A stretch of 64,000 nucleotides of DNA from NCBI GenBank assembly GCA_020081605.1, contig JAHREC010000009.1, positions 4,588,001 through 4,652,000 on the forward strand, written 5' to 3'. Positions 1 through 14,482 of the stretch are shown piece by piece. The stretch is from Albifimbria verrucaria. Taxonomy: Eukaryota; Ascomycota; Sordariomycetes; Hypocreales; Stachybotryaceae. Both the position numbers and the translations under genes were made by a program. How positions within the stretch are numbered: position 1 is the stretch's first letter; every line of letters begins with the position of its first letter. The notes beneath the pieces were generated by a model, which was not told where the DNA came from, searched no databases, and was given only the letters and a program-made list of their open reading frames with translations.

Positions 1-571
1 CATAGAGGTACGGAACGTCACTTACTGTTCTGCCATGCTACGTGGTATCTATCAGGTACCTCTTTACAAGGCTCCTGCAATCACCCAACGTCACAGATTG
101 GAGGTTGGAGATTGGAGAGCGCAGGACGTGGTTGGCCCGTGCGCTGCAGCTTTGGGACCCAGAACGCGCGCCTGCCAGAGCTTCACTGCCAGGCATCGTA
201 TCGTGATTTGGCCTGGAGACTCCCATCTTGCCTTCTTCACAAGGGTCCAAGGGGCAAACTTGGGGCGCCGGCTTGCTGCGCATTCATCGCCCTTCACCAG
301 CGCTCGCTTGACTGTTGCGTTTCTCCTTTCCGAGCCTCTCTTCTGCCTGTCACGTCCCGCCCGCGACGACCCTGCTGGCCTCGACGACATACTTTTGCCA
401 TGACTGCGACCGGACAACCTTGTCCAACTCAATAACGGGCATCCTCTGCGGTGGCGCGTGGTTCTGCTTCTTCTTCATTCTCTCGATGCACCGTTGGTGA
501 GGCACCTGGGTTCATCGGCGGCGCACCACGTTGCCATCTCCTAAGCAACTGCTTCGCTTCATCTCGACACC
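1..571. other. Upstream region of TAF2, no gene seen
   Basis: This stretch lies before the TAF2 start codon at 572. The reading frames here are short, overlap on both strands and carry no recognisable domain. It probably holds the TAF2 promoter and 5' leader. The neighbouring gene to the left lies outside the window. Confidence 0.5.
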
Positions 572-3500
572 ATGGCCCACGTCAACGACGAGCCGGTCGA
601 CGTGCACCCGCTCCTCGACGGCGCCGACGACCTGCCGCCTATCGAGGATCCCCCATTCTCGAGTACTTCATCATAAAGCAGGAAGTCAATCTCGAGGTCA
701 ACTTTCGCGACAAGCGTATCGATGGGACAACCAACATCTTCCTGGTAAGCTTCAGCGATAGGGTCGAGGAGGTCCTTCTCGATGCCGCCCACTGCGAGAT
801 CGACACCGCCAACATCACCATCACCGAGCTGCGCGAGGTCAACGGCGACGTTATCGAGGGCCAGCCGCGCGCTGCCGTTGCCGAGTACGCTGATCCCTAC
901 AAGAAGCTATCACGACCCGATGGATGGAACTGGCGCGCCGAGCACCACGACCTGCGCCGCATACGTGCCCGCTCTGTATTTCATAGCCGCAAGACCGATG
1001 TGCCCGCCGAAAATAGAGAATTCGAGGGTTGTACACCGGTCTACGGCTCACTCAGGGTCAACCTGCGTGGCAAAGGCGAGCAGGAGCGGACGAAACTGAT
1101 TATCCGCAAGTCGACGTCGACTCTGGATGGTGGCGATAAATCACACAAGCAATTCAAGATTACCATTCCATTCACCAACAAGAACCCTCGCGATGGCTTG
1201 CATTTCGTCGGCGTCGACCATCTGGATAGCCGGTACACGCACATGTACACGAGACACTCCATCCAGCCGGGCACGGCTTCCTGCATCTTTCCTTGCATCG
1301 ATGACCACGGTTCGCGATGCGACTGGAGAATCTCTATCAAGTATCCAAAGACGCTCGGCGATGCTCTCCAGCAAGCTTTGGCAACGCAGCAGAATGATGA
1401 TAGAATGCAGATTGATGGGCAAGACCGACCGCTCCATCTCGCTGAGGAAGACAAGCTCAGAGAAATGTATGTTGTTTGCTCAGGCTTTCTCATGGAAGAG
1501 ACTGTAGACCCTGAGGACGACCACAAGAAGATTATGGTGTTCGAGCCAGAGAAGAAGGTCTCGGTGCAGAAACTGGGTTTCGCCGTGGGGCCTTTTGAGC
1601 ACATCGACTTGTCCTCGGAGTTTCGAACAGAAGAGGACGAGGTCAAGCTGGGCATGAGTGCGCTAAAAGTCCATGCCTACTGCTTGCCACATCGAGCAGA
1701 CTGGGTTCGCAACACGGCGGCGGCACTGACGATGGCTGCTGACTATTTGACCTACACATTCGCAAAGTACCCTTTTGGCAACTTCAAGATTATCTTTTAG
1801 ACGACATGCTCGAGGATACTGTGGCTCTACATTCTCTGGCATTTATTAGCAATCGTCTTCTCTTCCCAGAAGATGTTTTCGACACTGAGATAGAAGTCAC
1901 GAGGAAAATTGTCTACACATTGGCCTCACAGTGGATTGGAATCAACATGATACCTAACACTCGCAATGATCTCTGGCTGGTTATCGGTATCGCCCACTAC
2001 ATGACGGACCTCTTCATGAAGCGTCTCTGCGGCAACAATGAATACAGATTCCGTATGAAGATGCTGTCCGATAAACTAGTCGAGGTGGATGTTGATCGCC
2101 CGTCGCTGTTTGATCTTGGGCCCAACATGCACCTAGGCGAGTTTGAGGCCGAATTCATGACCCTTAAAGCCCCAATAGTTCTTTTCATACTCGACAAGAG
2201 ATTGTTCAAGGCATCGGGAGGTCACGGCTTGAGTCGCATCTTGCAGAAGCTCCTCACACGAGTTCAGATTGAGGGCAGCGACAAAGCCACCATTTTGGAG
2301 ACGGAGAAGTTCAAGGCTACCTGCGAAAAGGCCGCCAGATATCGCCTCGAGACTTTCTGGAATCAATGGGTATATGCCTCTGGATGTCCTCGGTTCGACG
2401 TCAAGGCGAAATTCAACAAGAAGCGACTCTGTGTTGAGTTGACGTTGAACCAAATCCAGCTTCAAACTGCCAAAAGGCAGTTCTAGAGAGGGACGACTTT
2501 CTACGTCTTGTTAAAGAACGGCGAGCCGGACTTCCTATTGGAGAAGTGCAGCCTCTGTTTACGGGGCCGATGACGATTCGAATCCACGAAGCCGACGGCA
2601 CACCTTACGAGCATATTCTAGAAATTCGTGAGGATGCTACTCGCTCGACCAAATTCGAGATTCCATACAATACCAAATATAAGCGATTAAAGCGAACGCG
2701 GCGAATGAAGGAGAAGCATGCCGCAGGGGCGAGTATGGAAGTTAGTGCCGAGAACTCGGAAGACGCGCTCCTCTACTGCCTTGGAGATGTGCTGCAGACT
2801 CCTGAGGATCTGAAGGAGTGGGAGCTCATAGAATGGGACCCCGACACTGAGCGCAAAATGGACCAAGAGTCTTACGAGTGGATTCGCATTGATGCGGACT
2901 TCGAATGGGCTTGTGATATGAAACGCACCCTCGAGCCGTACATGTATGTGTCCCAGCTACAGCAGGACAGGGATGTCGTGGCACAACAAGATGCCATGCT
3001 ATACCTAACTCATGGGCCCTTGCATCCTATCGCTTCGGGCTTTTTGGTGCGCACTTTGATTGACCGTCGATACTTTCATGGCATACGCACGATGGCAGCT
3101 CAAGCTTTGCCCCGGCAGTCGAATATCAAAGACATTCCCATGCTTGGACTCAGGCAGCTGATGAAGGCTTTCCGGGAGATGTTCTGCTTTCCGGAAACGA
3201 ACCAGCCACGACCTAACGACTTCTCTGACAAGAAACAGTACAACGTGCGCTGTGCCATCATTAGAGCAATTGCGTCCGTCAGGGACAACGGCACCCACAG
3301 ATGCCCCTTGGAGGCTCGTCAATTCATTCTAGACCAACTTCTATTCAACAACAATGAAGACAATCCTTATTCAGACCATCACTACATTGCTCTTCTAGTA
3401 GAGGTTCTTGCGACGTCTATGATCCCATCAGCACAGGATGACTGGTTCCAACGGCAGAACAAGATACCTTCTGAAGAGGAAAGACAGTTCCTTGAACAGG

Positions 3501-5030
3501 CTCTGGAGCAGATCGAGCGAGTGTTGCGGCGAGATGAGTGGACCAACTCGTACCAGAATATTTGGACCATTGCCGGTTTGGACGCGAAGCAGAAGCTTAT
3601 GAAAGCAGAGGTTATTCCTAAGAAGTATACTGACTTCGCTCAATATCTTCTCGATGGCACGCGTGATCTTATCAGGATCAAGGCCTTCGAGGCGTTGATC
3701 GATCTCGATGCTCTCATGGATACTTCGGTTTTCACTTTCCTGCTGTATGTCCTCACGACGGACAAATCGCCCTATGTTCGAGCAAAGCTCATACAGGCTG
3801 TTGCACGGGGCCTGGCCACCATTGCGTTTGGGGAGCATACCAAGGCCGTTAAGAACGAGCCTGCACCCGATGAGGGTGATCCCCTGTTGCTTGTTCAAGA
3901 TAGCGCGCAAGAAATTGAAGCCCGAAAAGAGGCTTTTGCACGAAGGGAAAATCTTGATGTAGCCCTTAAAGCACTCAGGAAGGAGATGGAGGAGACGTAT
4001 GGATCGGACGAGCGCCATTACAGCAACGCTATGCGTAAAGCTCTGGATCACGAAGGTCTTGGAAGAGCCGAGATTGAGGATTTGCTAGATATCGCTGGCA
4101 TGATGTTTGAGGAGGCAAGGAGCTGGATCCTAACCCTGCGTTTGCCAAAGGGCTGGAAGGTAGAGCGGCCGGCTCAACAGCTCGCGGATCGAGTGAGTTT
4201 ATCCTGTCCCCGGTTTCTGGGCATTGCTAACACCTCGCAGTTTATGATGACGTTCAAGTCCTACTACAAGACAAAGTCCAAATCAACCGTCGCTTTGCCG
4301 CCGCCGCCACCACCACCGGTGTCCGCACCTCCTCCTGAGATCAAGCGTCCAATCACCATTGGACGGACGCCTTCAATCAAGATTAGCAGCAAGGTATCTA
4401 CTCCGCAGAGAGTGCCTCTACCGACAGCGGGTGATAGCAATACCATCGTAGCCTCGTCTTCAGCAGCCAGCAATACCAACACGCCCATGTCGAAGAATGT
4501 CTCCTCTATCGACTCTGCATCCAACTCTACAATCAAGAGGCCTCGCCCCGAGAAGGAGGATTACGCTTCCCCATTGCGCCCGTGGCAAAACGCCATAAGT
4601 TGGAGTCGTCAACGCCCGGTCCTTCCTCTGGAGGCAGGAAGAGGCTCGTGGTGACTCTAAAAGCACACAGCCGCAAGCGTCTGGCTCTGGCTTTGGGTCT
4701 GGCTCCGCCTACCAATGGATTTGTGCGAACAGCACTGCCATCTGCACAGCGCAAGGAGTCGTCGCCTGGATCAATAAGGGACAGCATCACTGCAAAGCCA
4801 GTTCGGAAACCTTTACCGTCCGGAGAAGCAGCAAGAAAGCCGTTGCCCGGCTCAGGATCTGGCCCGTCGGCCTCTCCTCCCGCCCCTGCGGCAACCCCTA
4901 GGCCGGTGATTAAGTCAGAGCATAACCCCCGCCAGGCGTTAGCCCGACGGTGGCAACACCGACAAGCGCAACATCAGCGCGACCCAAAATTAAAATTATA
5001 AGGAAACCTCAACCACCTCCGCCTGCTTGA
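572..5030 (+). CDS. taf2: TFIID subunit TAF2 (frameshifted in assembly)
   Basis: TAF2 is the large TFIID subunit that contacts initiator DNA and helps assemble the RNA polymerase II pre-initiation complex in the nucleus. The N-terminal ~800 residues have the fold of M1 aminopeptidases: the stretch SCIFPCIDDHGSRCDWRISI is visible, but the zinc-binding HExxH is replaced by TLASQWIGI, so it should be catalytically dead, as in known TAF2. HEAT-like helical repeats follow, then a proline/serine-rich basic tail ending RPKIKIIRKPQPPPPA. One 48-nt intron (4193-4240) has a length divisible by three. Five single-base deletions, near 650, 1795, 2473, 4571 and 4928, break the frame; restoring them gives about 1471 residues. 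The ATG at 572 leads straight into the conserved segment ILEYFIIKQEVNLEVNFRDK. Confidence 0.93.
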
Positions 5031-6151
5031 GAGTAGACTTTACACGATTTATATATGAGGAATCGAGGAGGGCTGAGGGCGGTGGATATATAGCTTGAAC
5101 GATAATATCATTATCCTTCAAATCGTTACAAGGATGCCGGTACAATCATGGGTTGGCGTTTGGAACATGAAAATCAATGGACAAAGGAAGGGGTGCTGCA
5201 GAGTGTAGAAGAATTCGTGTCTGATTATGAAGTATACCTAATTGTACTATCGAGCTCAATCATTTGGCGGTCTTGATGAATTCTTGAGTCTGTTGTATGT
5301 GTTTGTGATATCGTTGACAGCAGGTGTCTAGTTGCGCAAGTTCATATTAACTTATGTTCCCTGATAGTGTACTGTAACACATAAGGTAATTATGGTTGAT
5401 GCAGCTAGTATTTATTTCCGCGTGGCGTTATGGGCCCGTGAACAAGACGAACATTTCATATTGAGCACGGAATAGTCGGCAAATGATTAACAGAAAATTC
5501 GTCAACTGCATCAGAGTGCTTTCCGAGCTTACAGTGATTATGTCCTATTTGCACATACAAAGGCCAAGCTGAAGTGCGAAATGCCATACTGTTTAGGGTA
5601 GGCCAAAAAAAGAGGGCTGCTCAGGAAGCGCTGCTTACCTCAGATTCGCCTAGTATCGGAAGCTTTAGACGGCGCGGGAGCTGCCGAGATAGGCTTGCCT
5701 TATCACCACGTGATGGTATCCGCGCCAGAATTGCGATACCATCGTCACCCTCAGCTTAGCAAGTTTGCACCAAAGTGGCTGGTTTACTATTTTCTATCAG
5801 TCTTCCTGCGGCACAGCTCTTTCACTGTTGCCTCGTTTCAAGACCGTACGCGGGCTCCTCAGGCACACGGCTGTCTCCATGTAGCAGCTTACTGGTCCAT
5901 TTGTGCCCAGAAGCTGTGCGTTGTAGACTTATTCCCATTGTCGCGACAGAAGCGCTCCAACACCGGCTCCTGAACCTGCGAGGTTGGAGAACGCAATCGG
6001 TACGTCATGGTCCTCAACCGTCGCTCCCAGCCCTGAGTTTTTGCGATCCAGAGGTGTGAATGGATCGTGTTTTAGCTATCTGCACGATTGCTGGCCATGT
6101 CCGAATTGAGCTTCTCCTTTACTGACACCTCTTGGATCTCGCAGACGAGCA
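5031..6151. other. TAF2-SIN3 intergenic region
   Basis: This 1.1 kb gap separates two genes on the same strand. It starts with an AT-rich stretch suited to the TAF2 3' end and finishes with the SIN3 promoter and leader. The small frames here, such as 5695-5973, show no domain, no start context and no plausible intron structure. I see no gene. Confidence 0.6.
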
Positions 6152-9100
6152 ATGAACAGCCAGACACTCCACGGAGGTAGTGGCGCTCCCCATACGACCG
6201 GGGAGATCGCGAAGTAGACGAACGACACCGCGCAATCCAACAACACGAAGAAATGGCCCGTCGCGACCAAGAACGAGAGCGCGAACGCGACCGTGAGAGG
6301 GATCGCGAGGCAGCGGGCGACCGATACCCGCCTGCCCCCATCACAGCACCGCCGGCTCCATCCCTATACACCAACCCGTGGCCTCGCGAATCTCGGGCGC
6401 CATCCATAGCCCCGGCGGCCTGCTGGCGAACCACAACGGCAATGCGCCACCGATGCCCCTCGGCGCGCCCTCAGGCCCCGGACCCATGGCCAGCTTCGGC
6501 GGCCCTCTGCAGGGCGGCGAGCACAACCGCCAGCATCAGCAGCAACACGCGGGGCAGCAGCCCAACCCGAACCCGCAGCATCAGATGTTCGCCCCGATGC
6601 CGCACGCACAAGCTCCCGCGCCTACCTCTCAAGGTCCGGCGGGTGGGTCGACGGCCGTCTTTGGCGGTCCCTTACAACCGCAGGAAGGTCAGCGCGGTGG
6701 GCAGCACAGCAATGCTCCTTTCCCAAGCGTGACTCCTGGCGGCCACCAGATTCCTGGGGGCATTACCCAAGGCCAGCAGCCCATTCTGAACGTGAGTTTC
6801 CTTTCCTTCACCTGCATCTCGACCCCGAAATCATCTTTGCTCGAAAACATTATCACCAAAGTCCCCCAGCCAAATATCGCATCGTTACAGTGATTCACGG
6901 CTATTAAAATCATTAAACCTATCGAGTTTCATCACTTTGAGAAAGATTCGGCGCATTAACAATGTTTTTATAGGATGCATTGACGTACCTCGATCAAGTC
7001 AAAGTGCAATTTCACGACCAGCCCGATGTTTACAACCGCTTCCTCGACATAATGAAGGACTTCAAGAGCCAGGCGTAGGTCTATCTCGATCATCAGCCAC
7101 TGTGCACTATTAACAGGTGTAGAATCGATACTCCCGGTGTCATCAACCGTGTCTCCGAGCTATTCGCCGGTCATCCGAACCTCATTCAAGGCTTCAACAC
7201 TTTCCTGCCACCCGGCTATAGAATCGAATGTGGTGCTGGCAATGACCCGAACACCATCAGAGTCACAACCCCGATGGGAACAACCGTGCAGTCCATCGCA
7301 GGCCGTGGGCATGCCGATGGCCACGGTGCTGGCCAGCCACTTTTCCCCGAACGAGGAGGTCAGTGGCAGCAGCAGCGACCCCAACATAGCATCGAAAGCC
7401 CCGAGGTTACATTCAGCACACCGGTTCAGAATGGCGCGAGCCTGTTTGTGCAAGCAGCAGCCCAGAACGCTGCATCGTTTGAGAACCAAAACGCACAGAG
7501 GAACGCTGGGCAGATGCCAGTGAACGCTGGACCTGGTGGTCCCCAGAATGCCCGAAACGCACACACGCCCACACCCACCTCTGGGCCTGCGGGTGTGAAT
7601 GGAAATGCTGCCAGCCAGGCTCTGGAGCGTCGCGGTCCTGTGGAGTTCAACCACGCCATCAGCTATGTTAATAAAATAAAGGTAAGCAGGTCTACTTTGA
7701 GGGTCAACTCAACTGCGACGAGCATTTTCCCGAAGAGTGACTAATAGAGGCTTAGAACCGTTTCCAGGACAAACCCGAGATCTACAAACAGTTCCTTGAG
7801 ATACTGCAGACGTACCAGAGGGAGCAGAAGCCGATCCAGGACGTCTATGCGCAGGTTACAACCCTATTCAACTCAGCCCCGGATCTGCTGGAGGACTTTA
7901 AGCAGTTCCTGCCAGAGTCCGCAGGGCAAGCCAAAGCAACACCTGGCCGTGGTGAGGATGGCCCTCCATCTGGGCCTAGCCACACCCCACAGCCAGGAGC
8001 TAGAGACGGCCAGAAGATGCCTCCTCTGGGCAGCTTTGCGCCTCCTGCCAGTGCGACAAAGGATAACAAGAAGCGTCCTCGGGCCGACAAACAGGGCACA
8101 GTGCCTTCACCAGCAACAATACTTGCTGAGGCTGCTGCACCTACCCGTCTGCCCCTGAACAACCTTGCAGGCAACAAACGGCCCAAACTTAGCCACGCTA
8201 GAGGCGGAGAGAACATGTCTGTCGAGCCATCTCTCACACCAGTGATGCCTGAACCATACCGACCGCCTTCTGCGGCGACTTCCAACCAGGATGAGATTGC
8301 ATTCTTTGAGCGGGTTAAGAAGTTCCTCAGCAACAGGTCGTCCATGAACGAGTTCCTGAAGCTGTGCAATCTGTTCAGCCAGAACATCATCGACAGAAAC
8401 ACTCTGTTTCACAAGGGTGCAGTATTCATCGGAGCCAACCCAGATCTGATGAGCTTCTGGAAGACCTTTGTCGGTGTGGACACTGAGGATGTGGTTATTG
8501 ATAACCGCCCTGCGCCTCCTAGCGAGAAGGTTTCACTGAGCAACTGTCGCGGCTATGGCCCCAGCTACAGACTTCTCCCTAAGAGGGTAAGCATACCATG
8601 CAGTCACACCTAGATATGTGCTAATCAAGAATTTAGGAGCGTTTGAAGCCTTGCAGTGGTCGCGACGAGCTGTGCAACTCAGTCTTGAATGACCAATGGG
8701 CGTCGCATCCCACCTGGGCATCCGAAGATTCCGGCTTTGTTGCTCACCGAAAGAACCAGTTCGAAGAAGGCCTGCACCGCATTGACGAAGAACGCCATGA
8801 CTATGACTTCAATATTGAGGCAAACCTCAAGTGCATTCAGCTCCTGGAGCCTATTGCCCAACAGATGCTGGCCATGTCACCGAGTGAGAGAGAAGCTTCC
8901 ACATGCCAGCAGCTCTTGCCGGCCAGAGCACTTCAATATTCAAGCGTATCTGCAAGAAGATTTATGGCGAGCGGGGTATCGACGTTGTCAATGATATGTA
9001 CAGCCATCCGTTCGACGTTGTGCCGGTTCTGCTGGCGAGAATGAAGCAAAAGGATGAAGAGTGGCGCTTCTCTCAGGTAAGACATGTCACCCGCTGACAA

Positions 9101-10974
9101 GTGCTAAAAGCTGACTGTTTGTAGCGTGAATGGGAGAAGGTCTGGCATGCCCAAACCGAGAATATGCACCTGAAGAGTCTTGATCACATGGGTATTCTTG
9201 TCAAATCTACCGATAAGAGGAATCTTACAGCGAAACACCTGGTCGACGTAATCAAGACCAAGCATGAGGAACAGCGTCGCGAGCGCGCCCTCAAGGGCAA
9301 GGCACCTCGACATCAACTTGTCTGGGATTTCAGCGACAAAGACCTGATCCTTGACCTCCTTCGCCTTATCATGCTTTACAGCATGCACAATGGACAACAC
9401 AGTAGCCAAGAGAAGGAGCGTCTCCTGGACTTCTTTGAGATGTTCATCCCCGCCTTCTTCGATCTTCCTGAGGATTTCATTCAGGACAGATTGCCCAAAA
9501 TGCAGCCTGATTCTGGTGAAGAGGAGATTGAGGAGCAGACCCCTGCCGAGCTGATGAACGGTCGCAGCCGTCGCAATGGAAAGAAAGGAGATCTCCTTAG
9601 GGGGTTCTCGACCCAGGGCGCAACGGCAGCAAGCCAAGGGGTCAGAAGGAGGACAGTGCAGCCTCCGGAAGCAAGGAGACGACCCCGATGTTAACTCGGC
9701 AAACGAGGAGGACATGCCTGATGCTACGGATGATGCTGCAGTACCAGAGGTGTCTAATGAACGCTGGATGCCAAGTGTCCCCAAGCCTGTTGTCGTCGGC
9801 GAGGATGATGCGTTGCTCAACGCCGATGGAGAGTTGAAGGCCGATGGCTTCTTCCGCCGGCCATGGTACAACTTCTTCTCAAACCAGACCATCTTTGTCT
9901 TCTTCAGCATCTTTGAGACTCTATACCGCCGCATGAACGAGATAAAGGGCAGCGGTGAGGGCGTGTGTAATGAGATTGAGCGTCTGAACAGGCCAAAGCC
10001 TGCCAGGGAAATCGGCTTCACCGAGAACCATATGAAGTTCTTTAATGTCAACGATGACCCCGCCACTTTCTGGCCCAAGACGCTCGAGCTGACTGAGGAG
10101 TATATTACCGGCGAGATCGACGAGAACCGATTCCAGGATGTCTTGCGCCACTACTACCTCAAGAATGGTTGGAAACTGTACACAATTCAGGATCTCCTGA
10201 AGTCGCTGTGTCGTCTGGCACTCACATGCAGTAGCACTGATGTTAAGGAGAAGTCGCCTGATCTGATCCACCAGTACCTCTCGAGTCGCGAGAAGGAAGA
10301 GACAAGCTACCAGACCGAGATCAGCGCCAGGAAATTCGCTGAGAAGTGTGTCAAAGATGGTGACATCTTTGTTATCTGCTGGGTAAGTTACACGAGAGCC
10401 ACCAGATAAAAATTAGGATACTAATGTGCATATAGTTCCCTCAAAAGGCCGAGGCTACCGTACGCTGGCTCCAGCGTGATGAGACCACATTCTATATGGA
10501 TGAGATGCAGCTACGTGAGCGTTGGCAGTACTATATTTCCTCATTCATCCGCGTCGAGCCTACCGAGGGCATCCCCGGTCCAAGCTCCAGAAGGTTGTCC
10601 TCACGCGCAACTTGCCCTCTGGTGACGCTGATTCGGATGACGATAACATCCCCAAGCCCCTGTCATATAAGGAAAACCTCACAATCAGCATCTGCCTTAA
10701 GAGCTCCAAGATGATCTGGGCACCTGGCACGTCCGAGTACTTCGTCTACGACAACGCGCCCAAGACACGCGAGCAGCGTGAGCGCAGGGATCGCTTCATG
10801 AAGGCCCTCAGCAACCACCGCGAGAGCAAGCTCCTTGAGAAGATGGTGCATAACCCGGCCTGGACGAAGGACATGGGCCCTGAAGAGGTCCAGGAGCAGA
10901 ACAGGAACTTCCGGCGTTGGATGGACGAAGGCGTCGCACCGCCCAGCGCCAGCGAAGATGTGGACATGTCATGA
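6152..10974 (+). CDS. sin3: Transcriptional corepressor SIN3 (frameshifted in assembly)
   Basis: SIN3 is the scaffold of the Rpd3/Sin3 histone deacetylase complex. An N-terminal low-complexity region contains an Arg/Glu-rich run and many Gln, Pro and Gly residues. Three PAH domains follow: PAH1 starts [23 protein letters not shown]2 starts [23 protein letters not shown]3 starts [20 protein letters not shown]. After PAH3 come the histone-deacetylase interaction region ([16 protein letters not shown] then [18 protein letters not shown]) and the C-terminal Sin3 domain. Six introns: 6792-6973, 7075-7122, 7682-7755, 8587-8636, 9077-9124 and 10383-10435. Six one-base deletions, near 6202, 6376, 8898, 9603, 9685 and 10578, interrupt the frame; restored, the product is about 1457 residues. 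The ATG at 6152 is chosen because its frame, after the 6202 correction, runs into the Arg/Glu-rich segment. Confidence 0.94.
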
Positions 10975-11739
10975 AAGGGGTTCATTGGGGCAAAATCATT
11001 TTCAGGGAGACAGGCGGATTGGATCTTTGGCTTTTTTCGAGAAAGGGGTAAACGAGGTGGCACATCGGTTGTTTTGCTGGCAAGGCCACAGACCAAGCGT
11101 TTCTTTTTGGGGTTCTGCATGCTTTCGTCTCCTCATCATTCTCTGGACCGAGCTCTCTTGATTTGTCTCTTTTTTTATTGCTCTTCGCGTTTGTAAACCA
11201 GAGGGAAAGGAACTATTTGCGAAATGAATGCGCGTTGCACTGATGGACTGTTAGCATTTCTCCCGCGTGGGAGGCATACAGGGTGGATTTTGGGTTCAGC
11301 GGAGCCTGTGATCCCTCTCCTTTCATGCATCAAGGAGATTTAAGGACTGGTTTTTCTTCTATTTTCTGGTTTTTGATCTTCGCCCCTTGTGTATTGTAAA
11401 ACCATAGCCATACTCGCGTCATATTTTTCGTCTATCGACAGATTTTGGTTCAGCTTGAACGTCATGAGAAGTGGTACATGGAACACGGGGAAAAACGGAG
11501 GGAGCTTCTTGGGTCTATTTTGAAGGTTTGAATTATATTCCTCTATATTGCAGGGTTTATCTTATTTCCTGCTCGAGTTTTAGATTATTTACAAAAACTC
11601 GGCTGTCCTCCGAATTGCAGTTCAGGTCCTGGCTTTCTTTTTTGTTTCTGGACCAATTGCTTTGTTGTTCATCATTACGTGATATCGTCAGCTTGTAGTA
11701 CTAAGAATGACTTTCAGGCGCTCTTTTCATGCTGTGAAA
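10975..11739. other. Convergent 3' region of SIN3 and ERG10
   Basis: The 765 bp between two converging stop codons contains T-rich stretches typical of fungal 3' untranslated regions. There is no credible coding frame. Confidence 0.6.
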
Positions 11740-13179
<1,440 letters not shown>

Positions 13180-14482
13180 TGTGAAAATCTCTGGAAGGTT
13201 TTGGATGAACGAGAAGGAGGAGAGGAGCAAGGGAAGATTGGGAAATTGGATTGTTTATAAGTTCCAAAAACTAACGTTAGGAGAGATTTCTGGAGGAGAG
13301 AAAGTCGCGGTCAATACGAATGCGACGGAGGTTGCGAGACGGGATGGAGGGGCAATGAGGGGCAGGGCTTTGCCCAAGAAAGGCAAGGCTGCACCGCTGT
13401 CGGCAAGGGTGGAGCCCGCAAGGCCTGCCAGAGCGCGAGGGCCTACATTAGCACAGGAGCACAGGGGCCTACAGGGGTCTACAGGGGTCCAGCCCAACTG
13501 CCAGGCCCCATTGGCTTGCTGCTTTTGCCCTTTGTCTGATGTCTGAGCTGTTCACCACACGTCTTGGCCGCAGTCGCTGCTTTTGCCCTGTCTCACCAAC
13601 ATGTGCATCTTTGTGAGTGTGTATGGCGTTCTCACCACTGCCTTCATGCCGACGGCGTCGTGACGTGATACGATCGGGCTTATGACTTTCCAGCCCCGTG
13701 TCGCATCCGTCTCGGCCAATTTTCTCGCTGGCCTTGGACGGTTTGAATCACCCGAATACGACTAGGATTTGCATGCATCTGGGCTGCAACACGCCATGCT
13801 GTGATGTGATGTGCCGTACCGTGAAATTCGATAAGACAAGTCCTCGATATGTGTCAGGGCCTGAGATCCACGGTCGCCGACCCTTGCTGCGGCCGCTGCG
13901 GCTTCGCGCATCTCGCTTCTGACTTCGTGATCGCTCCGAGGCGGCCCCTGGTGCATATGCGATAAGATCAGCTTCTGCATGGTCAGAGAGCTCAACTTCA
14001 GCCCACGCGCTACCTCTGACGGTCATCGCGCATGATTCCATAAGAGCATCGCATCGAATCGAATCGCATCGAGTTGCGTCGCCATGTCTCGCATCGACCG
14101 CATACAAACCCCAAATGTGCACGTCTTCTCCCGGACCGGGCTTGAGCTCCATGTCCGTACAAGCCGGAGGAAGCCCCGGCCTTGAGCGATGGCGAGGTGG
14201 ACCGGCTCCGGCGCCTCACGTGACCAAGTCGCAAACTCCAAAGCTCCCCAAAAGTCACTTTGGCAATTTTTGTGGGTACCTGCTACCTGCTACCTCTGCC
14301 ATTCGGTACGTACCTGCCAGCCTAAGTTGCATCGACTGCAGAAAATCGGATACGCTTGATAGTGACATTAGATTTCAAGCGCGTCCCAAAAGACGGTTGC
14401 CTTGGACTTGTCAAGCGCTGCAACTTCTCTGCGCCACCACGTCGCCCATTGATTTCTGTCATTGCGCTCTGCACTAGCCAAC
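13180..14482. other. Divergent ERG10/SNU114 promoter region
   Basis: The 1.3 kb between two divergent start codons should hold both promoters. It includes a short direct repeat (acaggggtctacagggg, around 13470) and a run of TCGCATCGAATCGAATCG-like repeats at 14045-14075. No conserved coding frame is visible. Confidence 0.55.

Noticed and set aside
1041..1655. 204-codon frame antisense to TAF2
   Set aside because: It is fully overlapped by the conserved TAF2 coding frame; its length comes from TAF2 codon bias.
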